From Alkalihalobacillus alcalophilus ATCC 27647 = CGMCC 1.3604 (GTDB taxonomy: Bacteria; Bacillota; Bacilli; Bacillales; Bacillaceae_D), in the NCBI RefSeq assembly GCF_000292245.2, contig NZ_ALPT02000003.1, positions 1 through 64,000 of the forward strand: a stretch of DNA of 64,000 bases, given 5' to 3'. The translations under genes were made by a program, and so were the position numbers. Every line of letters begins with the position of its first letter. The first letter of the stretch is position 1. Of this stretch, positions 45,682 to 54,604 are shown one piece after another. Under the pieces are notes generated by a model. It had not been told where the DNA came from. It did no database searches and saw only the letters and a list, made by a program, of their open reading frames with translations.

Positions 45682-46506
45682 TTATGATACTTTTTTGATT
45701 TCTTGTTGCTCAGAATTCCCTTTATACCCGAACATCCAAGCTAACGCTAATATAACTATAATAACAGCTAAAATCACCAAAACGATATTTGAAAAGTTCC
45801 CCATAAAAAATACCTGATAAAAGACTGCTCCATGTGCTCCCCCCATAATCGGACCTACTACTGGAATCCAAGCATATCTCCATTGTGATGAACCTTTACC
45901 ATGAATCGGAAGTAAAAAGTGAGCAAGACGTGGACCAAGATCCCTTGCTGGGTTTATCGCATAACCTGTCGTACCACCTAAAGACATTCCAATAACAACA
46001 ATTAATAGACCAACTGCAAGTGGATTTAAACCTTCTGTAAATTCATTGGCTCCGATAAAAAGTAACCCTAGCACAAGTACAAATGTCCCGATCATCTCAC
46101 TTAATAAGTTTGAAAATGTATGAGGGATCGCTGGACTAGTCGAAAATACAGCAAGCTTTGCCCCTTGATCTTCTGTCGCACGCCAATGCGGTAAATAATG
46201 AAGATAAACTATAACCCCACCAATAAAAGCACCTAGTAGCTGTGCGACAATATAACTTGGGACATCCGCCCATAAGAAATCACCATTAATGGCTAACCCT
46301 ATTGTAACCGCAGGATTAAGGTGAGCTCCACTAATCGAACCTACTGCAAAAACCCCCATTGTAACAGCCAGACCCCAGGCAATTGATATGACGATCCAAC
46401 CACCATTATGAGAAAAAGTTTTCTTCAGATTAGCACCGGCTACCACACCACCACCAAATATAATGAGAATCATTGTGCCTATTAACTCTGCTGTAAACGC
46501 TGACAT
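45682..46506 (-). CDS. glpF: Glycerol uptake facilitator
   Basis: From ATG 46506 (GGAGGA upstream) the protein has 274 residues, six membrane helices and the aquaglyceroporin signatures GAHLNPAVT and GYAINPARDLGPR. It lets glycerol diffuse in. First gene of glpFK; the frame extends upstream into the leader terminator, which is not coding. Confidence 0.96.
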   Translation of the reverse strand: MSAFTAELIGTMILIIFGGGVVAGANLKKTFSHNGGWIVISIAWGLAVTMGVFAVGSISGAHLNPAVTIGLAINGDFLWADVPSYIVAQLLGAFIGGVIVYLHYLPHWRATEDQGAKLAVFSTSPAIPHTFSNLLSEMIGTFVLVLGLLFIGANEFTEGLNPLAVGLLIVVIGMSLGGTTGYAINPARDLGPRLAHFLLPIHGKGSSQWRYAWIPVVGPIMGGAHGAVFYQVFFMGNFSNIVLVILAVIIVILALAWMFGYKGNSEQQEIKKVS

Positions 46507-46530
46507 CCAATCTCCTCCATTCTTTTTAAC

Positions 46531-46604
46531 AAAAGAAAAGAGACCCACAATTAAGCAATTCCCCTTCTCTACGAATACAAAGGGAAATGCATAATGTGAG
46601 TCTC
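46531..46604 (-). terminator. GlpP-controlled leader terminator of glpFK
   Basis: On the minus strand GAGACTCACA pairs with TTGTGGGTCTC at the base and CATTTCCC with GGGGAATTG near the loop; TTTTCTTTTG follows. The basal GAGAC/GTCTC part is shared with the glpD leader, matching a common GlpP target. Confidence 0.85.
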
Positions 46605-46639
46605 CTAACCTCCGCCACATGTATTAACTTGATAGGCAA

Positions 46640-46669
46640 AGTATATATTAATCATGAAAGCGTAGTCAA
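46640..46669 (-). promoter_or_regulatory. Sigma-A promoter of glpFK with overlapping cre site
   Basis: TTGACT and TATACT are separated by 18 bp on the minus strand. TGAAAGCGTAGTCA at 46655-46668 matches the cre consensus at 13 of 14 positions and covers the -35 box, so CcpA would repress glycerol uptake when better sugars are present. Confidence 0.82.
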
Positions 46670-46699
46670 CCCTTTTTTTACAAGTTTTTTCTGTTTTGT

Positions 46700-47248
46700 T
46701 TACTCGTGAAAAATATCCCATAAGGACGTCTTAGAAGTCGTAATAGCCGAAGCTCCTGCCGCTAGAGCGTTTTTTATATCCTCTTCCGTCCTAATTAACC
46801 CGCCTGCCAAAATAGGTGTATTCACCTGCTCAAGTACTTCCTTAATCATCCACGGCATGGCCCCAGGTAAGACTTCGATATAATCAGGCTTCGTTTTTTC
46901 AATGAGCCTATAGCTTTTTCCAAGTGCATGTGAATCTATTAAGAAAATCCGTTGAATCGCCACGACTCCTTTTTGTTTTGCCTTTAAAATAACACTAGAC
47001 TTCGTTGAAATCAGTCCATATGGTTTAAATTCCTGACAAATAAACTCAGTTGCATAATCATCATTTCGAATTCCTTGAATCATGTCGACATGATAAATCA
47101 TTTCTTTGCCATTCGACTTTGCCATCTTAGAAATATTCTTTAATTGAGAAATATGAGTTTCTAAAAGAATCCCCACTTTAAAGGGACTTTTTAAAAAATT
47201 CTCAAACTCCTTCATATTTGATGAAGCAGGTAATATAGATTGATCCAT
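46700..47248 (-). CDS. glpP: Glycerol-3-phosphate-responsive antiterminator
   Basis: The 182-residue protein (ATG 47248, after AAGGGGA) is a TIM-barrel RNA-binding antiterminator. Family parts visible: ILLETHISQLKNISKMAKSN, YGLISTKSSVILKAKQKGVV, RIFLIDSHALGKSYRLI and TPILAGGLIRTEEDI. With bound glycerol-3-phosphate it lets polymerase pass the two leader terminators upstream of glpF and glpD. The gene order glpP-glpF-glpK-glpD equals that of B. subtilis. Confidence 0.95.
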   Translation of the reverse strand: MDQSILPASSNMKEFENFLKSPFKVGILLETHISQLKNISKMAKSNGKEMIYHVDMIQGIRNDDYATEFICQEFKPYGLISTKSSVILKAKQKGVVAIQRIFLIDSHALGKSYRLIEKTKPDYIEVLPGAMPWMIKEVLEQVNTPILAGGLIRTEEDIKNALAAGASAITTSKTSLWDIFHE

Positions 47249-47521
47249 AGCCATTCCCCTTACTTCTAGTATAGTTGAATACAGTTTAGCCGACAGGAAA
47301 TTTGTAAGCAAGGGGTAAAGGGGGGTAAATGTTCGTTGTATAGTCCACTTATGCATCTTTTTCATTCACATTCATTATCCTCCCTACTTTTTGACTAATA
47401 CAACACTTCTTCTTTGCCAAAACGAAAGACTATTTTGTATAGTAAGATAATACCGACTAAATTCGAGTGGTGACAGGCACTTGTCTGCTCAGCCACCTAT
47501 CCCAAACGGAGGAATGTATCA

Positions 47522-49519
47522 ATGACAAAGCGTCCTATCACAGCAGTTGACTTATGCAAATTCAAGTTTGTAGGCGATCCTCAATTGTCCCCAAACAAAG
47601 ACAAAATCGCCTATGTTTTAACTCATGTCGACGAAGAAAAAGATGGCTATTATTCTTATATTCATATCAATAGTTTAAAAGGTGATGATACACAATTTAC
47701 CTCACATTATTCGGAGGAACATTTGGTGAGAGACACTTCCCCCATATGGTCACCAGACGGAAAATCACTCGCCTTTCTTTCCAATCGTACAGGAGTAAAT
47801 CAAGTTTGGCTAATCGCTTCTAACGGTGGTGAAGCGAGACAATTAACTACGGTAGAACAAGGGGTTCGGGAATTTATTTGGTCACCTGATGGCAATCAAC
47901 TCTCCCTTACAATTAAAGGTGAATTAAATCATACAACGGTGAAACAAAAAGAAAAAACAGAAGCAAAAAGTGATGTAAAAATCATTACGAGACTTCGTTA
48001 TAAAATGGACGGGGTAGGGATTCTAAACGAAGAACGAAAACATATTTATTTATTTGACATCCAGACAAAATCTTATACTAAAATAACAGAAGGGGAGCAT
48101 GATTTTTCACAACCTCGTTTCTCTCCTGACGGTCAAAGCTTATTTTATATCGGAACCAAAACCGAAGATAAAGAATGGGGCTACCTCCCTGCGATTTGGA
48201 AATATGACATCGCTTCAAAAGAAGAAAAACTTCTTTACCAAGGAAATGGAAACCTTAACGCTCCATCTCTATCACCAGACGGGAAATGGTTAGCAATTGC
48301 CGGCCATACAAGAGGAGAAAGAAAACAAGGCAATACGAACATTCTATTAATCGCTTTAGAAACAGGCAAACTCACAAATTTAACAGAGTCGTTTGATTAC
48401 ACAGTTGGTAACCTAATAGGCGTTGATGCAAGATATGATACAGCTGAGCTTCGACTAATTTGGGACTCTTCTAGTTCCCACATTTTCTTTAGTGCGACAG
48501 TTGGTGGGGATTGTCAATTATTTAAGGTGAATTTAGACGGTGAAGTTTCTGTTGCCCTTTCTCCATCTGTTGCATCTGTTACCTCCTATGATATTATCAC
48601 CACAGAGCAGGCTGTTGCTGTTCTCGCAACACCTTTTTCAACTGGAGATTTAGTCACCTTAGACTTAAATAACGCAAACCAGATCGAACCACTCACAAAG
48701 TGGAACGAAGAACTATATAACGAGATTCATTTAAGCACCCCAGAAAATTTTCATTATAAGAGTATGGACGGATCAGAGATAGAAGGGTGGATTTTAAAGC
48801 CTTATGATTATCAAAAAGAGCAAAAATATCCACTAATTCTCCAAATTCACGGTGGACCAGCTACCGCTTACGGCAATGGCTTGCATCATGAAATGCAATT
48901 AATGGCAGCTAAAGGCTATGCGGTTCTTTATACAAATCCACGTGGTAGTCATGGGTATGGACATGATTTTGTTAATGCTGTGATCGGTGATTACGGTGGT
49001 ATGGATTATGAGGATATTATGGCTGGGCTCAATTATGCTCTAGAACATTATAAATACATCGATCACGAGCAACTTTTTGTAACAGGAGGAAGCTACGGTG
49101 GTTATATGACGAACGTGATCGTCACTCGTACAAATCGTTTCAAGGCAGCTGTCACTCAACGCAGTATTTGCAACTGGCATAGCTTCTACGGAACGAGTGA
49201 TATCGGCTTCTATTTTACAGAATGGCAACATGGGCACGCTGATTTATGGAATGATTTCGAGAAATTAATCAAACTCTCACCTCTTCACTATGCCCGCAAC
49301 GTCAAAACACCAATCCTTATTTTGCACAGTGAACAGGACTTACGTTGCCCAATGGAACAAGCAGAACAGTGGTATATCGCCCTTAAACGGTTAGGCGTCG
49401 AAACGAAACTCATTCGTTTCCCAGATGAGAATCACGAATTATCACGTTCAGGTAAACCTCAGCATCGAATAGAACGATTGGAGCATTTGATTGGATGGTT
49501 TGATGATAGACGTAAATAA
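47522..49519 (+). CDS. S9 family serine peptidase (acylaminoacyl/YuxL type)
   Basis: The 665-residue protein has an N-terminal beta-propeller with repeated SPDGK blades (about 1-400) and a C-terminal alpha/beta hydrolase. The catalytic triad can be placed at Ser524 (GGSYGGYM), Asp606 (SEQDLRCP) and His638 (DENHELSR). It probably removes blocked or dipeptidyl ends from peptides in the cytoplasm; no signal peptide is present. GGAGGA precedes the ATG. Confidence 0.94.
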   Translation: MTKRPITAVDLCKFKFVGDPQLSPNKDKIAYVLTHVDEEKDGYYSYIHINSLKGDDTQFTSHYSEEHLVRDTSPIWSPDGKSLAFLSNRTGVNQVWLIASNGGEARQLTTVEQGVREFIWSPDGNQLSLTIKGELNHTTVKQKEKTEAKSDVKIITRLRYKMDGVGILNEERKHIYLFDIQTKSYTKITEGEHDFSQPRFSPDGQSLFYIGTKTEDKEWGYLPAIWKYDIASKEEKLLYQGNGNLNAPSLSPDGKWLAIAGHTRGERKQGNTNILLIALETGKLTNLTESFDYTVGNLIGVDARYDTAELRLIWDSSSSHIFFSATVGGDCQLFKVNLDGEVSVALSPSVASVTSYDIITTEQAVAVLATPFSTGDLVTLDLNNANQIEPLTKWNEELYNEIHLSTPENFHYKSMDGSEIEGWILKPYDYQKEQKYPLILQIHGGPATAYGNGLHHEMQLMAAKGYAVLYTNPRGSHGYGHDFVNAVIGDYGGMDYEDIMAGLNYALEHYKYIDHEQLFVTGGSYGGYMTNVIVTRTNRFKAAVTQRSICNWHSFYGTSDIGFYFTEWQHGHADLWNDFEKLIKLSPLHYARNVKTPILILHSEQDLRCPMEQAEQWYIALKRLGVETKLIRFPDENHELSRSGKPQHRIERLEHLIGWFDDRRK

Positions 49520-49533
49520 TAGTATTTACTAAG

Positions 49534-49578
49534 AAAAAATGGTTCTTTGCCTGAGTCGTAAGCAAAGAACCATTTTTT
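49534..49578. terminator. Strong terminator after the S9 peptidase
   Basis: AAAAAATGGTTCTTTGC pairs perfectly with GCAAAGAACCATTTTTT, with an 11-base loop; effective in both directions. Confidence 0.93.
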
Positions 49579-49641
49579 AGTTTGTACATGAACTGTTCCT
49601 GTCAACTCGTTAGCAAGGACGCCTTCTCCTTTTCGAAATTA

Positions 49642-49824
49642 TTAATGCATCCCTTTCCATTCGCCTTGATTTTTTGATGATTTTTTCTGTTTAGCCTTTT
49701 CTTTATGTGCTCGATTTGCAGCAGCACTACCCGGTTCTTTAGCGAATTCTGAATCCGTTTTACTTGCATCAAACCCTTGCTTATTCTTTTGATCTGTTCC
49801 TGTTTTTCCACTTCTTTTTGCCAT
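49642..49824 (-). CDS. Small basic hydrophilic protein, possibly spore-associated
   Basis: The 60-residue product (MAKRSGKTGTDQKNKQGFDA start) is rich in Lys, Ala, Ser and Gln with no hydrophobic segment. AAGGAG lies upstream of the ATG. The composition and the SEFAKEPGSAAANRAHKEKA block recall minor small acid-soluble or SspO/YfhD-like spore proteins, but no family is certain. The longer overlapping frame (to 49883) is a shadow. Confidence 0.6.
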   Translation of the reverse strand: MAKRSGKTGTDQKNKQGFDASKTDSEFAKEPGSAAANRAHKEKAKQKKSSKNQGEWKGMH

Positions 49825-50148
49825 ACAAAATCACTCCTTTTTTTATTATGAGAAAGAAAAAGAGAAATATACATTAGGATCAAACTAATCCCATTTCCCT
49901 ATATATCCGCATAGGACATACTCTTTTGAGCAAAAATCCATAATTGATCACTCTTAGAACAGCTTGATGATTGAACTGTTTAGCCTGATTCCCGACAGTA
50001 GTGAGAATAAAAGAGCTACATTAGAAGGGCGGTTCTTCGGTTAATAGGGTCTTTTTAATGAAAAAAAAAGCTTCTTCACAAAACCATTCATATCCAACTG
50101 TTCAACATACATACACTGAATTATCTTTTCAGAAAAGGAGTGTGGTAT

Positions 50149-51593
50149 ATGAAATCTATTTTAGTGAAAACGGTTTCAGTTATGGTTATACTTTTATTTT
50201 TTCCCCCTTTCAAGCAAATGCTGGCTTTCTTGGTATCGGCAAACCTGGTCCGGGAGATCCGCCTGGCTCGTGGACAGTTGGTGAAATGCCAGAGGGTGAT
50301 ACAAAAACACCTCTTCTCTTCTTGCATGGCTTAAACAGTTCTTCCTCCACATGGTTTGAGTCAAACGATATGTACCAACAAGCATATGAACATGGTCACC
50401 CTACTGCGTATTTAAACCTTTATCCTGACCAATCAAACTGGGATAATGCCGAACTACTCACCGAAATCCTACCTGAGATCTATGAATACTTTGGCGAAAA
50501 AATGATGGTCGTTGCTCATAGCAAAGGAGGAGTCGACGTACAAACGGCCGTCGTTCATTATGATGCGAGTGATTACATTGAAAGAGTCATTACGCTCGGT
50601 TCCCCGCACCACGGCAGTGAATTGGCGAATTTGGCCCATAGTTCTTGGACTTGGTGGTTAGCTGAAATTATCGGGATGCGTTCAGATGGTACAGACGCTT
50701 TGCAAACCGGAAACATGGCTTATTTCCGAAGTCAAACCGATCCACTATTTGATCCAAGCACTGTTCCATTTTCAACAATATCCGGAACGGCATGGGGCTC
50801 TTTTGGCTCTGTCCTTTATTTTGGTGGACTTTATTTATCTATTTATGGAACAAATGATGGGGCGGTGACGTTAAACAATTCAAGACTACCCGGTGCACCT
50901 GAGATCGCCTCTTTGCCATTGGATCACTTTGAAATCAATCAAGGTCACCTCATTTTTCCTTATTTACAAGGAGAGCTTAATCAGCAAAACATAACCACTC
51001 ATTCCGGAAGTGATGGGGCAAATATGATTGTTCGTGGTGGTGAATTGAGAAATGAAGCTGAACAACCATTCACCGTTGAGAGTGATGTAAATGAATTAAA
51101 TATTTTCCTATTAGCAAGTGATGAACTTGCAGAAGCCTCACTTCATGCACCAAATGGAAAGTTATATCAGATAGAAAGTGTTAAAAAGGAGCCTGAACAT
51201 AGTATTTTTTATGGCACATATGTACACCATTTTAAAGTGCAAGCACCAGAACCAGGAATGTGGGACATAACAATGAGTCACGATCACGACGCCTCTTATT
51301 TAGCGGTTGCCATGTTCGAAGGAGGCATCAGTGAAGCAGTTCAGATGAATTTATCGAACCTCCAAACAAGTTTAGACAAAAATGAGATTATCCTCAGTGA
51401 AACGTCTTATACTGTTTACATTAATGATAAAAAAATGAGCGATTCCTCCACCATTCAAAGCCTTCCATTGCAAACTAACCAATCACAAACGCTCACAATC
51501 GACATTGAAGGAAAAACAACGACTGGCCAACCGTTTGAACGCACCATTATCACCCATCGTTACATTGATGAGAAAGGAATTGTATACGATTAA
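50149..51593 (+). pseudogene. Secreted triacylglycerol lipase/esterase, signal peptide frameshifted
   Basis: Starting at ATG 50149 (AAAAGGAG 8 bases upstream) the frame gives a classic signal peptide MKSILVKTVSVMVILLFF but then leaves the enzyme frame; the enzyme continues one frame over from SPFQANAGFLGIG. One more T in the T6 run at 50197-50202 would join them into about 481 residues with cleavage at QANA. The enzyme has LLFLHGLNSSSSTW (oxyanion hole), VVAHSKGGVD (nucleophile Ser) and a C-terminal beta region of about 170 residues. The uninterrupted 511-codon frame from 50058 would lack an export signal. Confidence 0.85.
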
Positions 51594-51596
51594 AAG

Positions 51597-51641
51597 AAAG
51601 ACGGCTCAAAAGAGAAGTTAACCTTTTGAGCCGTCTTTTTT
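51597..51641. terminator. Terminator after the lipase gene
   Basis: AAGACGGCTCAAAA pairs perfectly with TTTTGAGCCGTCTT and is followed by T residues. Confidence 0.93.
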
Positions 51642-51659
51642 GTGGAGAGGAATGTTGAT

Positions 51660-52090
51660 TTCGTGGATTGGTAATGAAAACACTGCGTTTTAGGAATTAT
51701 GGTGCTTATTCTCGCGGATTGGTAATGAAATCATCGTAGTTCTTGGCTTACGGAGCTTATCATCCCTTATTCGTAATGTAATCAGCACAATTCCAAAATT
51801 ACAGTGCTTATTAACTGTGATTCGTAATGAAATCATCCTCGTCCCGAAATTACAGTGCTTATTAACTCTGATTGGTAACGAAATCTTCCTGGTCCCAAAA
51901 TTACAGTGCTTATTAACTCTGATTGGTAACGAAATCTTCCTGGTCCCGAAATTACGGTGCTTATTAACTCAGATTCGTAATGAAATCCTCACCGTTCCGA
52001 GATTACGGTGCTTATCAGCTCTCATTAGTAATGAAATTATCACTTTCCCCTAATTACGGCACTTATCAACATTAACTCAAAATGAAATCC
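51660..52090. repeat. Tandem array D: 9 units of exactly 51 bp
   Basis: GTAATG-type markers start at 51671, 51722, 51773, 51824, 51875, 51926, 51977, 52028 and (degenerate) 52079, each 51 bp apart. The unit reads ATTGGTAATGAAATC, then CCCGAAATTACAGTGC and TTATTAACTCTG. Its ATTGGTAATGAAA core matches array A read on the opposite strand. GTAAT and ATTAC within each unit are reverse complements 20 bp apart. The array fills the gap between the lipase and the matrix operon. Confidence 0.95.
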
Positions 52091-52144
52091 AGCCCCCTAA
52101 AGTTAAGGCACAAAGATTCACTGAATACCCCTAAACGACAAAAA

Positions 52145-52183
52145 AGGCATCCAAAAGTTTCAACAAATAAACTTTTGAATACC
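52145..52183. terminator. Terminator at the end of the matrix operon
   Basis: CAAAAGTTT (52152-52160) pairs with AAACTTTTG (52169-52177), extended by AGG/CCT with mismatches. It lies 40 bp after the last operon gene. Confidence 0.65.
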
Positions 52184-52222
52184 TCGTTAAAGCTTTATGA
52201 TTTCACACTAAACTCAAACGTG

Positions 52223-52921
52223 CTATTCATTCACATTCTTTCTCCGGTTGTATAAATAAAGAATACTCGCCAACACCATTATACAAATGCCCAGAGCAAG
52301 ATAATTATAAGAATCAGTCGCCGTTGACGGAAGAATTTGACCATCTTTTACCTTCCCACCGAGATCACTTTCAGAAATGGGGCGTTGAGCTTTTTCCACA
52401 GCACTATCAGTATCACCATCTTCGTCAATTGGTTCTTGAGGCTGTTCTCCTCCCTCTGCTACAAACTTTAGCTCCACTTCAAATTCTAGTCCTTGGAATT
52501 CATTTCCTAACTCAGTTGGAAATCTTATAATCAGTGAAAGGTCCTCTTCATGTTGTGTTTTTAAGTGTCTTGGTTCAAAGCCAGTGAAATCACTTAACTT
52601 TCCCTTATATAAAGGACCATTGACAGTCTCAATTTCTAATAAAAATTCATTATAAAGTTTTTTAGAGCCGCCTTGAAAGAGTGCTTCCGAATTATACGTA
52701 AAATCTTCAGAACCTCTGTTTTGAATCGTTAAGCTCCGTTCCGCCCAATCACCTGGTTTCATATTATCGACCTGAAATAAGAAACTATCAGGGGAAGTTG
52801 AAATATTGATCGGATTCGTTTCTGCAAGCGTTTGATGACTATATTGGATACTCAAGCTGACGAGCAGAAATACAGTTAGTGCTGTTACTAGTATATAGAT
52901 AAACCGTGTTTTTTTAACCAT
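52223..52921 (-). CDS. TasA/camelysin-like protein with LPXTA sorting signal
   Basis: The 232-residue protein has a signal peptide (about 1-34), a domain with NMKPGDWAERSLTIQNRG (the KPGD signature of TasA/CalY proteins), an acidic linker (about 170-190) and a C-terminal sorting signal: LPSTA, a hydrophobic helix (LALGICIMVLASILYLY) and RRKNVNE. The LPXTA form resembles class D sortase substrates. It may anchor the TasA fibre to the wall, a role TapA is thought to serve in B. subtilis. Last gene of the operon. Confidence 0.8.
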   Translation of the reverse strand: MVKKTRFIYILVTALTVFLLVSLSIQYSHQTLAETNPINISTSPDSFLFQVDNMKPGDWAERSLTIQNRGSEDFTYNSEALFQGGSKKLYNEFLLEIETVNGPLYKGKLSDFTGFEPRHLKTQHEEDLSLIIRFPTELGNEFQGLEFEVELKFVAEGGEQPQEPIDEDGDTDSAVEKAQRPISESDLGGKVKDGQILPSTATDSYNYLALGICIMVLASILYLYNRRKNVNE

Positions 52922-52970
52922 ATCATCACCTTCAGCTAATGCGTAGTTTACGACCGTATTAATAAAATTT

Positions 52971-53570
52971 CTAAACCGATTCCTTCATTTCCTCTACTTT
53001 CGTTACTTCCTCTAATTTGCTTTTAGTCTTATTATCTTTTTCGAGTTGAGAAATTCCTTGCCAGATTGTAAAGCCTGAGTATATGAGTAATAATAGCCCA
53101 GGGAGAATTAATAGTAGAGCAGCCCCTTCTTTTGACTGAGCAAAATTGCCAACATAGCCTGCATATGGAATGGTAAAACCAACATATTCAGCGATGATAT
53201 TTTCCGATAAAACGAGAGCACTATCTGGGGCATTGTTATTATCCCCCTTCGTTTCATACATGACATGCTCTCCACTTTGAACGACATCGATGACTCTATG
53301 AGTAATGAATTTGTTTTCATTTTCCATAAACGTAACAATATCGCCTTCTTGAAAACGAGTCATATCCCCACCTGGTTTCACCGCAATGATCGAGCCTGTT
53401 TGAAACTCAGGTTCCATCGATCCAGATAAGACCGTTTTAAATTGGTAACCAAAAAGTTCTGGTTCTCCTCCAGACGCTTTTGAGGATATGACAATAAAAA
53501 CCATAAACACCAATGATACAAATAAGACAAAGCTAATTAGACGACTACTCCATTTCATGGCTACTTTCAT
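52971..53570 (-). CDS. sipW: Signal peptidase I, SipW (ER) type
   Basis: The 199-residue membrane protease has a catalytic Ser in VLSGSMEPEFQTGS (about 46-59) and the His of ITHRVIDVV in place of the Lys of ordinary bacterial SPase I, the mark of the ER type. N- and C-terminal helices (about 10-30 and 150-170) hold it in the membrane. SipW processes TasA and TapA; both are encoded next to it. The ATG touches the tapA stop. Confidence 0.94.
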   Translation of the reverse strand: MKVAMKWSSRLISFVLFVSLVFMVFIVISSKASGGEPELFGYQFKTVLSGSMEPEFQTGSIIAVKPGGDMTRFQEGDIVTFMENENKFITHRVIDVVQSGEHVMYETKGDNNNAPDSALVLSENIIAEYVGFTIPYAGYVGNFAQSKEGAALLLILPGLLLLIYSGFTIWQGISQLEKDNKTKSKLEEVTKVEEMKESV

Positions 53571-54473
53571 TTATTCGTCACCTTCTTCTGTAGATTCAGA
53601 TTCTTCCTCTTCTTTTTCACTTTTGGACATTTCTTTCATTTCCACTTTATTGACCTCGATTTCTTGATCAGCTTCTTTACTTTCCTTTTTTGGCTGCTCC
53701 TCTGTCGGCTTCTCTTTTTCTTTTTCTTTTTCTTTCTCTTTTTCTTCTATCTTTTCTTTTTGGTTATCTTCATTTGATTTATCAGTCTTTTCTTTTTCTG
53801 AATCAGATTTATTGTCTTCAACTTTAGTTTCTGTCGGCTGCTCAGTATCTTCCTTCTCCAACTCTTCTTCCTGTACTACATCCTCTTCTGTTTTTTCTTC
53901 AATCTCTTCCGTCTCTTCAACTTCATCTATTTCGAGATCTTCTGCCTCTTCTATTACACATTCAATGACAAAAAACTTCTCACTCCAGCTTTCTGTTCTT
54001 TCTTCATAATCATCATCATAGCCTTCTCGTTGATAGAGCTTAAATATATATGTACCAATGTCAGCATTTTCAAATATAAGCTCCGTATTCTGTTCTTGGT
54101 TGATTGGATCAATTACCCCTTCACCAACCTTCTGACCATTCTTTTTGGGATCTTCATTTTCGGAATAATACACTTCATATTCTGTTGAACCAAACATGTC
54201 AAAACCATTGTTTATTACTTTGATGGTGATATCTATCGGGACACAAGCTTCAAAATCAGCACTTTCACTAATAAAGCTCAAATCACTCCCGTCCCACCAA
54301 GTTCCCGTTTGAATCGACATTTTCGTTTGATCAGAATCACTAAAAAAGGCAAAGGTATCGGATGTTAAGACAGCGGTAGACAGAACGACCGCATACCAAA
54401 TCGCAAGGAGCTGTGCTAAGATAACTAACTTTTTATACTTTTTTCGATACTTAACAGCACGTAAACTTCTCAT
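53571..54473 (-). CDS. tapA: TapA-like amyloid fibre anchoring/assembly protein
   Basis: The 300-residue protein has a signal peptide (about 14-42) followed by TFAFFSDSDQTKMSIQTGTW, the TasA-type start after SipW cleavage. Two Cys (ACVP, IECVIE) match the TapA domain at about 70-170. The last 130 residues are a Glu/Lys/Ser/Thr low-complexity tail, much longer than in B. subtilis TapA. By position between tasA and sipW it should nucleate TasA fibres. Confidence 0.85.
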   Translation of the reverse strand: MRSLRAVKYRKKYKKLVILAQLLAIWYAVVLSTAVLTSDTFAFFSDSDQTKMSIQTGTWWDGSDLSFISESADFEACVPIDITIKVINNGFDMFGSTEYEVYYSENEDPKKNGQKVGEGVIDPINQEQNTELIFENADIGTYIFKLYQREGYDDDYEERTESWSEKFFVIECVIEEAEDLEIDEVEETEEIEEKTEEDVVQEEELEKEDTEQPTETKVEDNKSDSEKEKTDKSNEDNQKEKIEEKEKEKEKEKEKPTEEQPKKESKEADQEIEVNKVEMKEMSKSEKEEEESESTEEGDE

Positions 54474-54562
54474 CTTCTCTAATCCTCCTATAAATAAAGG
54501 CCTTTTTATTTGCTATCATAAACGTACAAAGAATTTTATAGATTTATGATAATAAATATGGG

Positions 54563-54588
54563 AAAAAGGTGAGGGTGAACTCACCTTT
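54563..54588 (-). terminator. Intra-operon terminator/attenuator between tasA and tapA
   Basis: On the minus strand AAAGGTGAG pairs perfectly with CTCACCTTT around a 6-base loop and TTT follows. Placed 17 bp after the tasA stop, it would make tasA mRNA more abundant than the downstream genes, fitting a fibre subunit versus its processing factors. Confidence 0.8.
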
Positions 54589-54604
54589 CCAAGTTGAAAA
54601 TGAA

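Noticed and set aside
50121..50385. Minus-strand frames overlapping the lipase signal region
   Set aside because: Shadows of the lipase gene with no start signals.
51817..52053. 78-codon frame with a repeat like IGNEIFLVPKLQCLLTL
   Set aside because: Same effect in array D; no start signal and the flanking units contain stops.
26614..52090. Arrays as CRISPR
   Set aside because: Units are repeated along their whole length without unique spacers, and no cas genes are present.
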